From: a virus | Virus record (IMG/VR): IMGVR_UViG_3300007735_000700 | Coordinates: 1-38,389 of that record | Length of the DNA stretch: 38,389 nucleotides | Reading direction: 5' to 3' (one strand) | Shown: positions 7,296-15,119 of the stretch, piece by piece | Position numbering within the stretch: position 1 is the stretch's first letter | Layout of the letters: each line of letters opens with the position of its first letter | Notes under the pieces: model-generated | What the model was told of the DNA's origin: nothing | The model's input: the letters and a program-made list of their open reading frames with translations, nothing else | The model's database searches: none | Position numbers and translations under genes: made by a program

Positions 7296-8348
7296 ATGGC
7301 AGTTCTTTCCAGCAGCAACCTGACGCTCGCCGATTGGGCGAAGCGCACCGATCCCGAGGGTCGCGTCCCCGTGATCGCCGAACTCCTCTCGCAGTCCAAC
7401 GAGATCCTCGAGGACTGCGTGTTCAAGGAGGGCAACCTGCCCACCGGCGAGCGCGTCGTGATCCGCACCGGCCTCCCGGCCGTCTACTGGCGCGCCCTCA
7501 ACCAGGGCATCCCGAACAGCAAGTCCACGACCGCGCAGGTCGATGAGGCTTGCGGCATCCTCGAGGCCCGCAGCGAGGTTGACAAGGATCTCGCCATGCT
7601 CAACGGCAACACGGCGCAGTTCCGCCTGTCCGAGGACGTGGCCTTCCTCGAGGCCATGAACCAGACGCAGGCGACCACGCTGTTCTACGGCAACCCCGCC
7701 ATCGAGCCGAAGTCGTTCCTCGGCCTCGCGGCGCGGTACTCGGCTGCTCCCGGCAGCTCGGGCATCGGCCAGAACATCATCGAGGGCGGCGGCACCAGCA
7801 CCGACAACACGAGCGTCTACCTCGTGGTGTGGGGCGACAACACCGTCTACTGCCCCTTCCCGAAGGGCAGCAGCGCGGGCCTCATGCACGAGGATCTCGG
7901 CGAGCAGACCGTCTACACGCCTTCCTCGGCTGGCGCCTCCACTGCGTCCTCAAGCGAACGCATGCAGGCTCTTGTGACGCGCTACCAGTGGAAGAACGGC
8001 CTGGTCGTGAAGGACTGGCGCTACGTGGTCCGCATCGCCAACATCGACGTGTCCGACATGGCGAACGCGAGCGGCACGCAGGCGTCGAACGCGGCCACGC
8101 AGCTCATCAAGCTGATGACCCGCGCCCTGTACCGAATCCCGAACATGGGCATGGGCCGTGCGGCGTTCTACATGAACCGCACCGTCCACGGCGGCCTGTC
8201 CATCCAGGCGATGGACCGCGCCCAGAACGTCCTGTCCGTGCAGCAGGGTCTTTCGCAGTTCGGCACGCCGTACAGCTGGCTGTCGTTCCTCGGAGTCCCC
8301 TGCCGTCGCGTGGACGCCCTTATCAACGCAGAAGCCCGCCTCACCTGA
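7296..8348 (+). CDS. Major capsid protein
   Basis: A 350-residue shell protein with an AAAGGAG ribosome binding site seven bases before ATG 7296. It follows the BPP-1-type capsid pattern: LTLADWAKRTDPEGRVPVIA, an N-terminal arm with QSNEILEDCVFKEGNLPTGE, the RTGLPAVYWRALNQG segment, DEACGILEARSEVDKDL and YGNPAIEPKSFLGLAARY, ending in FLGVPCRRVDALINAEA. Length fits an HK97-fold capsid without extra domains. Codon use is the most strongly GC-ending in the window, as expected for a highly expressed gene. A short TCACCT/AGGTGA hairpin covers the stop codon. Confidence 0.9.
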   Translation: MAVLSSSNLTLADWAKRTDPEGRVPVIAELLSQSNEILEDCVFKEGNLPTGERVVIRTGLPAVYWRALNQGIPNSKSTTAQVDEACGILEARSEVDKDLAMLNGNTAQFRLSEDVAFLEAMNQTQATTLFYGNPAIEPKSFLGLAARYSAAPGSSGIGQNIIEGGGTSTDNTSVYLVVWGDNTVYCPFPKGSSAGLMHEDLGEQTVYTPSSAGASTASSSERMQALVTRYQWKNGLVVKDWRYVVRIANIDVSDMANASGTQASNAATQLIKLMTRALYRIPNMGMGRAAFYMNRTVHGGLSIQAMDRAQNVLSVQQGLSQFGTPYSWLSFLGVPCRRVDALINAEARLT

Positions 8349-8376
8349 TAGGTGAAGGCAGAAAGGAAACAGCACA

Positions 8377-8895
8377 ATGATTCTCGACCAGAACCTCCGT
8401 CTCGGCAACACCGGGGCAATCACGTCGGCCGCCACCTACATCACCGGGACCAGCGGCACCCCGGACGTCGTTGACCTCCAGAGCAACACCGCCTATTCGG
8501 CCACGGCCAGCGGCTCGCTCTACACCGTCGCGCAGGGCACCCAGAACCGCGACATCGGCGAGGGCCGCGACCTCTACGTGATGTTCACCGTAACGACCGC
8601 CCTCGCGGGCGGCACGAACGCCACCTTCCAGGTGGTCGCCTCCTCGTCCTCCACGCTTGCCTCCGGCAACATCGTGGTCGGCGAGGTCGGCGTCATCACC
8701 ACCGCGAACCTCGCTGCCGGCAGGCAGGTCGTGGTCCGCATCAGCCCGCAGCAGATCGCCGCTGCTGGCCTGCGGTACCTCGGCGCGCAGGTCGTGACCA
8801 CCGGCACCCACACCGCCGGCGTCATCAGCGCGGACGTCGTCATGGACATCCAGGACGGCCGCACGGCTTACGCCTCCGGCTTCACGGTGGCCTGA
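8377..8895 (+). CDS. Bbp16-like capsid cement protein
   Basis: A 172-residue beta-rich protein with AAAGGAAA before its ATG. The pattern MILDQNLRLGNTGAITSAAT, ending in DVVMDIQDGRTAYASGFTVA, and the position directly after the major capsid gene match BPP-1 Bbp16, a jellyroll protein that decorates and stabilises the shell. There are no cysteines and the sequence is dominated by Thr, Ala, Val and Gly, as usual for surface decoration proteins. It is followed after 12 bases by a small gene with its own GGAGG. Confidence 0.8.
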   Translation: MILDQNLRLGNTGAITSAATYITGTSGTPDVVDLQSNTAYSATASGSLYTVAQGTQNRDIGEGRDLYVMFTVTTALAGGTNATFQVVASSSSTLASGNIVVGEVGVITTANLAAGRQVVVRISPQQIAAAGLRYLGAQVVTTGTHTAGVISADVVMDIQDGRTAYASGFTVA

Positions 8896-8907
8896 TAGGA
8901 GGATCTC

Positions 8908-9117
8908 ATGGCGAAGGTCAAGGCAAAGGTTCTCTGCTTCGTGGACAACGGCCTCCGGCAGCCCGGGGACACGTTCAACTACGATGGTCCGTACAACAAG
9001 CACCTCGAGTACCTCGAGGATGCCAAGCAGCCGGAGCGCGCCGCCGATTCGTCGGATGCGCCCGCCCCCAAGCTGCGCGGACGGAAGCCCAAGCCCGACG
9101 CCGTCGCCGCGGAGTGA
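8908..9117 (+). CDS. Small head-region protein with basic tail
   Basis: A 69-residue protein with TAGGAGG seven bases before its ATG. The N-terminal half (VKAKVLCFVDNGLRQPGDTF) is a short beta-type module seen in small phage proteins after the capsid genes. The C-terminal part is disordered and basic and contains LRGRKPKPDA, resembling an AT-hook core (RGRKP). It may bind DNA or DNA-filled heads, but this is inference. It is the last gene before the hairpin at 9140-9180, so it closes the head transcript unit. Confidence 0.65.
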   Translation: MAKVKAKVLCFVDNGLRQPGDTFNYDGPYNKHLEYLEDAKQPERAADSSDAPAPKLRGRKPKPDAVAAE

Positions 9118-9139
9118 TCTCTGCATGATGTGACGCAAA

Positions 9140-9180
9140 GGAGGGGAGTCGGCGGGAAACCCCGGCTCCCCTCCTTCCCC
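9140..9180 (+). terminator. Strong hairpin, probable terminator after head genes
   Basis: A 13-base GC-rich stem (9140-9152 with 9162-9174, one G-T pair) with a 9-base loop, followed by TTCCCC. It lies in the only 77-base gap between head and tail genes. The T-run is short, so termination is probably partial, letting head proteins be made in excess over tail proteins. Confidence 0.65.
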
Positions 9181-9194
9181 GATAGGAGGCTCCC

Positions 9195-9875
9195 GTGCCA
9201 AGCGTCGTTGAAATCTGCAACCTTGCACTCGCGCACCTCGGCGACGATGCGACCATCGCCAGCATCGACCCGCCGGAGGGGTCAGCGCAGGCAGAGCATT
9301 GCGCCCGGTTCTATCCAATCGCACGGGACACGCTCCTCCAGATGCACAACTGGTCGTTCGCCTCGCGCCGCGTCTCGCTGGCGCAGGTGACGATGCCGTA
9401 CACCATGTGGCGCTACGCCTACGCGGTTCCCGGCGACATGATGACGGCGACCGCCGTCCTGCCGCCGGAGGCGGAGAACGATTACGCGATCCGCCCGTAC
9501 CCCGCCGACCGATACGGCTGGGGCTGGACAACGCCGCCGCTGTCGGGCGCCGGTGCGTATGTCCCGCAGGAATACGTCATCGAGACGGACACGCTTGGCA
9601 ACAAGGTGATCTACACCAACCAGGAGAACGCGCTCCTGCGGTATCAGGCGCTCGTCACCGACCCTACCAAGTTCGACCCGCTGTTCGCCATCGCTCTCTC
9701 GCACCACCTCGCGGGGATGCTCGCCGGCCCGGTCATCAAGGGGACGGAGGGTGCCACGGAAGGCAAGCGGCAGACGCAGCTTGCGCTCGGGTACGTGCAG
9801 ATGGCCCGCGCCTCCGACAGCAACCAGCGCAACGTCAAGCCCGAACACATCACCTCCTGGATCTCGGGGCGCTGA
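9195..9875 (+). CDS. Tail tubular protein A (T7 gp11-like adaptor)
   Basis: A 226-residue adaptor joining portal to nozzle in short tails. GTG start at 9195 with a clear AGGAGG at 9184-9189. The start (VVEICNLALAHLGDDATIAS, then EHCARFYPIARDTLLQMHNW) is the hallmark of the T7 tail tubular A family, including the conserved helix pair and the W-S-F-A-x-R strand. A C-terminal helical part (FAIALSHHLAGMLAGPVIKG) also fits. The stop overlaps the ATG of the nozzle gene (TGATG). Confidence 0.9.
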   Translation: MPSVVEICNLALAHLGDDATIASIDPPEGSAQAEHCARFYPIARDTLLQMHNWSFASRRVSLAQVTMPYTMWRYAYAVPGDMMTATAVLPPEAENDYAIRPYPADRYGWGWTTPPLSGAGAYVPQEYVIETDTLGNKVIYTNQENALLRYQALVTDPTKFDPLFAIALSHHLAGMLAGPVIKGTEGATEGKRQTQLALGYVQMARASDSNQRNVKPEHITSWISGR

Positions 9876-12613
9876 TGGCATCGGTACGGCACCTGTTCCG
9901 TTCGTTCGCAGGCGGCGAGATGTCGCCGGAGATGTTCGGCCGCGTGGACGATGCCAAGTTCCAGACGGGCGCTGCGAAGGTGCGGAACTTCATCCCGATG
10001 CCGCAGGGGCCGCTCGAGAACCGTGCTGGCCTTGCGTTCGTCCGCGAGGTAAAGGACTCGACCAAGAAGGTCCGGCTGCTGCCGTTCACCTACAGCACAA
10101 CGCAGACGATGGTCATCGAGCTTGGCGCCGGGTACATCCGGTTCCACACGCAGGGGGCCACGCTTGGGCCAGGAACGCCCGCCGCGTACAACGGCGCGAC
10201 GGCTTACGTAGTTGGCAACCTCGTCTCCAGCGGCGGCGTGAACTACTACTGCATCGCCAACACGACGGGCAACGCGCCGCCGAATGCAACGTACTGGTAC
10301 GCGCTGCCGGCAGGGGTCTACGAGATCCCGAACCCGTATGCGGAGGCAGACCTGTTCGACATCCACTACGTGCAGTCGGCGGATGTCCTGACGCTCGTCC
10401 ACCCGAACTACGCGCCGCGTGAGCTGAAGCGCCTCGGTGCGACGAGTTGGACGCTCACGACGATCACGTTCGGCGCGGACATCGCCACGCCTGGTGCGCC
10501 GACCGTCACGCCGACCAAGAGCGTCGGCGCGAACATCACCGGAATCAACGTCGGCACCGGGCACATCACCGTCAGCGCGGACGTCAAGGACGTCATATTC
10601 ACCGCAGGCGACACCATCTACATCAGCGGAATCACGTGGACTACGCCACCCACGGGCGGCGAACTGCTGAACAACAAGTTCTGGATCATCGACAAGTTCC
10701 ACGGAGCTGGCGGAAACACGTTCTCCGTCCTGTCCGTGCAGAACGCGCTGGCCCCGACGCTGACCGGCGGCGTGTACGGAAGCGGTGGCCTCGTCCAGCC
10801 GATGACGCAGACGTCGGATCTCACGAACTACTACGTCATCACCGCCATCCCGGCGAACGGCGTTGACGAGACGCCGCCATCAAGTGCAGGCAGCGCGACG
10901 AACAATCTGGCGATGGTCGGCGCGTACAACACGATCACCTGGTCGGCCGTGTCTGGCGCCGTTCGCTACAACATCTACAAGCGACAGAGCGGGCTGTACG
11001 GCTACATCGGCCAGACCGAGACAACATCGTTCGTGGACAACAACATCGCACCGGACATGGGGATCTCTCCACCGACCGTTGACACGGTGTTCTCGAGCAG
11101 CGGCAACTACCCCGGCGCGGTGTCGTACTTCGAGCAGCGCCGCATCTTCGCCGGCACGACGAACGCCCCGCAGACGTTGTGGATGACGCGAACCGGGACC
11201 GAGAGCGACATGTCGTACCACATCCCGTTGCAGGACACCGACCGGATCAACTTCCGGGTCGCGGCACGGGAGGCGAACACCATCCGCCACATCGTCCCGC
11301 TGACGCAGCTCCTCCTGCTCACCAGCTCGGCGGAATGGCGCGTGTCGCCCGTCAACAGCGACGTCATCACGCCGACCACCATCTCGGTGCGCCCGCAGTC
11401 GTACATCGGCGCCAACAACGTGCAGCCGTCAATCGTCAACAACACGGTGGTCTACTGCGCCGCACGCGGCGGACACGTGCGCGAACTCGGGTACTCCTGG
11501 CAGGCGAGCGGGTTCGTCACGGGCGACCTGTCGTTGCGCGCCGCGCACCTGTTCGACAACTACGACATCTCGGACATGTGCTACAGCAAGTCGCCGCAGC
11601 CCTTGCTGTGGTTCGTGTCAAGCACGGGCTACCTGCTGTCTCTGACCTATGTCCCGGACCAGCAGGTCGGGTCATGGGCATGGCATGACACCGACGGCAC
11701 CTTCGAGTCATGCACCGCCGTCGCGGAGGGCGCCGAGGACCGCCTGTACGTGGTCGTGAAGCGCACCATCGGCGGCGTCACCAAGCGGTACGTCGAGCGC
11801 ATGGCGAGCCGGCAGGTCACGGAACTGAAGAACTGTTTCCACGTTGACAGCGGCCTGACCTTCGATGGCACGAACACGGGGGCCACGACGGTCACGGTGA
11901 CGGGCGGCACGACCTGGGGGCCGAGCGAGGTGCTGACGATCACCGCCAGCAGCGCGATCTTCCAGTTCCCGTCCACGTCCACGCCGCCCACGGACATCAA
12001 CGACGCCATCGTGATGACGGACTCGGCCGGCAACAAGTACCGCCTTCGGATCATCGGCACGACCAGCACGACGGTGGCGACCGCCCGGGTGGATGTCACC
12101 CTGCCGGCGGCGTTGCGGAACGTCGCCACGACCGTCTGGGCGTTCGCCCGCGACACCGTGAGCGGCCTGTCGCACCTCGAGGGCAAGACCGTCAGCATCC
12201 TCGCGGACGGCGCCGTGATGCCGCAGGTGACCGTCACGGGCGGCCAGGTGACCATTCAGCGCGCCTCCGTCCTCGTCCACGTCGGGCTTCCGTACGAGAG
12301 CGACCTCCAGACCATGCCGATTTCCATGAACGTGGACGGCTACGGGCAGGGCCGTTTCAAGAACGTCAACAAGGCGTGGATCCGGGTGTTCAAGTCAAGC
12401 GGCATCTTCATCGGGCCTGATGCGGACAACCTCGTGGAAGTCAAGCAGCGCACCACGGAGCCGTATGGCACGCCGCCCGGACTCAAGACCGACGAACTCG
12501 ACGTCGATCTCACGCCGAGCTGGAAGGCGAGCGGACAGGTCTACATGCGGCAGGAGGATCCCCTTCCGCTTACCGTCGTTGGCATGACCCTTGAGGTCGT
12601 GCTGGGAGGCTGA
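9875..12613 (+). CDS. Tail nozzle protein (tail tubular protein B-like)
   Basis: A 912-residue protein that forms the end of the short tail tube. The start at ATG 9875 overlaps the previous stop. The opening (VRHLFRSFAGGEMSPEMFGR, NFIPMPQGPLENRAG, RLLPFTYSTTQTMVIE) is typical of BPP-1/T7-type nozzle proteins. Residues about 103-143 resemble a CBM5/12-type carbohydrate-binding module (YNGATAYVVGNLVSSGGVNY then ATYWY). Residues about 215-305 resemble the FCCH-like beta domain often present in these proteins (GDTIYISGITW), and about 325-395 an FN3-like domain (ITWSAVSGAVRYNIYKR). The core resumes at FEQRRIFAGTTNAPQTLWMT. Confidence 0.85.
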   Translation: MASVRHLFRSFAGGEMSPEMFGRVDDAKFQTGAAKVRNFIPMPQGPLENRAGLAFVREVKDSTKKVRLLPFTYSTTQTMVIELGAGYIRFHTQGATLGPGTPAAYNGATAYVVGNLVSSGGVNYYCIANTTGNAPPNATYWYALPAGVYEIPNPYAEADLFDIHYVQSADVLTLVHPNYAPRELKRLGATSWTLTTITFGADIATPGAPTVTPTKSVGANITGINVGTGHITVSADVKDVIFTAGDTIYISGITWTTPPTGGELLNNKFWIIDKFHGAGGNTFSVLSVQNALAPTLTGGVYGSGGLVQPMTQTSDLTNYYVITAIPANGVDETPPSSAGSATNNLAMVGAYNTITWSAVSGAVRYNIYKRQSGLYGYIGQTETTSFVDNNIAPDMGISPPTVDTVFSSSGNYPGAVSYFEQRRIFAGTTNAPQTLWMTRTGTESDMSYHIPLQDTDRINFRVAAREANTIRHIVPLTQLLLLTSSAEWRVSPVNSDVITPTTISVRPQSYIGANNVQPSIVNNTVVYCAARGGHVRELGYSWQASGFVTGDLSLRAAHLFDNYDISDMCYSKSPQPLLWFVSSTGYLLSLTYVPDQQVGSWAWHDTDGTFESCTAVAEGAEDRLYVVVKRTIGGVTKRYVERMASRQVTELKNCFHVDSGLTFDGTNTGATTVTVTGGTTWGPSEVLTITASSAIFQFPSTSTPPTDINDAIVMTDSAGNKYRLRIIGTTSTTVATARVDVTLPAALRNVATTVWAFARDTVSGLSHLEGKTVSILADGAVMPQVTVTGGQVTIQRASVLVHVGLPYESDLQTMPISMNVDGYGQGRFKNVNKAWIRVFKSSGIFIGPDADNLVEVKQRTTEPYGTPPGLKTDELDVDLTPSWKASGQVYMRQEDPLPLTVVGMTLEVVLGG

Positions 12614-12614
12614 C

Positions 12615-13322
12615 ATGGCAGTCGTACAGGTTCCATATGGAAGCAGCGGGACGTACCTGACCGGGTTGCAGCCGGGGCAGTCGTATGCCCAGGCGCAGGG
12701 CGCGGCGACGGGCGGCCTGACGAGCGGACTCGCCGAGGGGCTTCTCGTCGCTGGCCCCATCATGGCTATATTCGGGGCCGTCAACAGCGCCATCGGGTCG
12801 TACTACGGCGCCGTCAACCAGAAGAACCAGCTCGAGATGCAGGCGCAGAACCAGCGGTTCGCCGCCGAGATGTCCCGCATCAACCAGCGCGGGGCCGCCT
12901 TTACTGCCACGCAGATCGGTCGGGCTGGCCAGCAGCAGATCGGCCGCTACACGATGGGCGCAGGGCAGCAGCGGGCAAGCGCACGGGCGGGCCTGGCAGC
13001 CCGCGGCGCCACGCTCGGGGCAGGGACCGCCGGCGAGATCATCGGCAGCATGGACGTCATCAAGGCGATCGACGTCCTGTCAATGGACGCTGCCACCGTC
13101 CGGGCACAGGAGGCTGCCAAGTTGCAGGCGTTCAACCTCGGGACGCAGGCGATGATGTCCGACATCTCGGCCAGGAACATACAGGCGACGGCAGGGACGA
13201 TCTACCCCGGCCTTCAGCTCGGGACGAGCCTGTTGGGGAGCGCAGCCGACATTGGCAGCACGTGGGCGCGCAACCGTCGTATCGAGGAACTGCTCGCAGG
13301 CGTGTCAACGCAGAGGCTCTGA
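12615..13322 (+). CDS. Internal virion protein (T7 gp14-like)
   Basis: A 235-residue protein with GGGAGG before ATG 12615. Residues about 42-67 are hydrophobic (GLLVAGPIMAIFGAVNSAIG), followed by a long Gln/Ala/Arg-rich helical region (NQKNQLEMQAQNQRFAAEMS) and small Gly/Ala-rich segments. This is the usual shape and position of the first core (ejection) protein in T7-like and BPP-1-like phages, thought to form a channel in the outer membrane during DNA ejection. Role is by position and composition rather than by a catalytic motif. Confidence 0.75.
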   Translation: MAVVQVPYGSSGTYLTGLQPGQSYAQAQGAATGGLTSGLAEGLLVAGPIMAIFGAVNSAIGSYYGAVNQKNQLEMQAQNQRFAAEMSRINQRGAAFTATQIGRAGQQQIGRYTMGAGQQRASARAGLAARGATLGAGTAGEIIGSMDVIKAIDVLSMDAATVRAQEAAKLQAFNLGTQAMMSDISARNIQATAGTIYPGLQLGTSLLGSAADIGSTWARNRRIEELLAGVSTQRL

Positions 13323-13325
13323 TCC

Positions 13326-15119
13326 ATGCCGACCGTACCCACATCGTTCGTCCCGCAGGTCGCGCCCGCGCAGGGCGGTGATATCGGGCAGTTCCAGGCA
13401 CCCGGCGTGCAGCCGATGGAGAACCTGTTCCCGCAGCAGCAGGTCGCGCTGGGCCGAGCCATGATGCAGGCCGGCGAGGTCGCCTTCCGTGCAGGCAGCG
13501 CGATGCAGGATGACCTTGACAACGCCAACGCCAAGAGCGGCGACGTGGAGGGACTGAAGGCCGCCAACCCGATCTTCCAGAACTACATGGCCGCGCAGGG
13601 CAAGGATGCCGAGGACGGCTACGCGGCGGCCGTTGACGGCGTGCGCTCGGCGTTTCAGGCGCAGATCGACCGGATGCCGACCGAGACGTCCAAGGCGATG
13701 TACCAGCAGGTCGCCGCCCGGAACATCGCGCAGTTCGAGTCGCAGATGAACGCGCACCGCATGAAAGAGGCACGGGTCTACGCGAAGAACGAGTCCGTCG
13801 CCCGCCGCGACGTGCGCGTGCAGATGGCCGTCAACTCCGTGCGGCAGGCCGACGAGGTCAACCCCATGACGGGGAAGAAGTTCGGGATGGCCGAGATGGA
13901 CGTCAACCTCGCCGTCGCCGTCAACGAGCAGCGCGAGGCGATGAAGCTCGAGGGCATCGCGCAGGACAGCGCGCAGTGGAAGCTCGGCGAGCAGCAGGTC
14001 TACGAGTCGGCGCTCGACGGCATGACGAATGCCCTGCTCGCTGACGGCAAGTACGCGGAGGCGCAGCAGCTCATTGACAGGTTCGCCGATGGCCGCGTCG
14101 GCGAGAAGGCGCTGAAGGCAATGAACCAGAGCCTCGAGGCGAACCGCCAGGTCGCGCTCGTCGAGCAGCTCGCTGACTCCATCCGACGCGACGGCTACGC
14201 GCACGCCGCCGCCGACCCGAAGCAGTACCCCGAACGCGATGGCACGGACGTCCCGCCGGATGATCTGCGCGGTGCGCTGGACCGTGCGAACATGATCGAG
14301 GATCCGAAGATGCGGCGCCTCGTCAGGGACAAGATCAAGTCGGACTACGACGCCGAGGAGGCGCTCCTCAACGTCGAGTACCGCAACAACTACGATGCAG
14401 TGGCCGAGTATCTCGCCATTCCAGGGAACCGCCTTGCCGACCTGTCGCCGAAGCAGAAGGCGATGCTGACGCCGGCGCACCTGTCGCACTTCCAGGCGCA
14501 GGAGTTCGGCGAGGCCGACGCCCGCGCCGATTACGAGGTCGCGCTGAACCCGTCGCGTGTCCTCGACGCAGGGTGGATGCAGCAGCAGATGGGCGCGATC
14601 TCGCCTGCCAAGTACGCGGAATACGTCAAGGCGGCTCGTGAGCCGCGGAAGGTCATTGCCGCGACCATTGACACGGATTCCATGAACACGGTGCTGCGCG
14701 ACAACAACCTCGGATCAATCATCTCCGACAAGGATCAGTACGAGCGGTTCCAGACAACCGTCAAGGAGATGATCGACATCCGCCAGCAGGACGGCAAGCA
14801 GCTTGACATGACGGCGAAGAAGAACATCTACCGCGAGGCGGCCATGACGTACATCCGCACTCGCCGCCCGATGAGCATGTTTGGGTTCGAGCGCCTCATG
14901 CCGGCCGAATCGCGCTTCATCACGGAACGCGCCCTGTACGCGACTGCCAAGCCGGAGCAGCGCGCCCGCATGCAGGAAACGGTGTTCCGCCTCGCTGACG
15001 GCACGGAGATCACGACCGCGGACGCGGCGGAGATCGCGGAGTTCCTCGAGGCCAACGGCAACCCGAATCCGTCGTTCAGCGACGTCATCATGTTCTACGA
15101 GTCCAAGAGGCGCAAGTGA
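13326..15119 (+). CDS. Internal virion protein (core/ejection)
   Basis: A 597-residue, largely alpha-helical, soluble protein three bases after the previous gene. It contains repeated helical segments such as QQQVALGRAMMQAGEVAFRA, ALLADGKYAEAQQLIDRFAD and LAIPGNRLADLSPKQKAMLT, reminiscent of TPR-like helix pairs in the second core protein (T7 gp15 role). No membrane segment or enzyme motif is visible. Its stop overlaps the GTG of the giant ejection protein, so the two are translationally coupled and probably assemble together in the head. Confidence 0.75.
   Translation: MPTVPTSFVPQVAPAQGGDIGQFQAPGVQPMENLFPQQQVALGRAMMQAGEVAFRAGSAMQDDLDNANAKSGDVEGLKAANPIFQNYMAAQGKDAEDGYAAAVDGVRSAFQAQIDRMPTETSKAMYQQVAARNIAQFESQMNAHRMKEARVYAKNESVARRDVRVQMAVNSVRQADEVNPMTGKKFGMAEMDVNLAVAVNEQREAMKLEGIAQDSAQWKLGEQQVYESALDGMTNALLADGKYAEAQQLIDRFADGRVGEKALKAMNQSLEANRQVALVEQLADSIRRDGYAHAAADPKQYPERDGTDVPPDDLRGALDRANMIEDPKMRRLVRDKIKSDYDAEEALLNVEYRNNYDAVAEYLAIPGNRLADLSPKQKAMLTPAHLSHFQAQEFGEADARADYEVALNPSRVLDAGWMQQQMGAISPAKYAEYVKAAREPRKVIAATIDTDSMNTVLRDNNLGSIISDKDQYERFQTTVKEMIDIRQQDGKQLDMTAKKNIYREAAMTYIRTRRPMSMFGFERLMPAESRFITERALYATAKPEQRARMQETVFRLADGTEITTADAAEIAEFLEANGNPNPSFSDVIMFYESKRRK

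Noticed and set aside
9299-9874. In-frame 192-residue extension upstream of the nozzle protein
   Set aside because: It lies fully within the tail tubular A gene in another frame, is Arg/Pro rich, and the ATG at 9875 gives the expected nozzle N-terminus with a coupled start.
10267-10277. Third copy of GGCAACGCGCC, inside the nozzle gene
   Set aside because: It encodes Gly-Asn-Ala-Pro in frame, with no promoter elements around it, so it is probably chance. It does weaken the specificity of this 11-mer as an operator.
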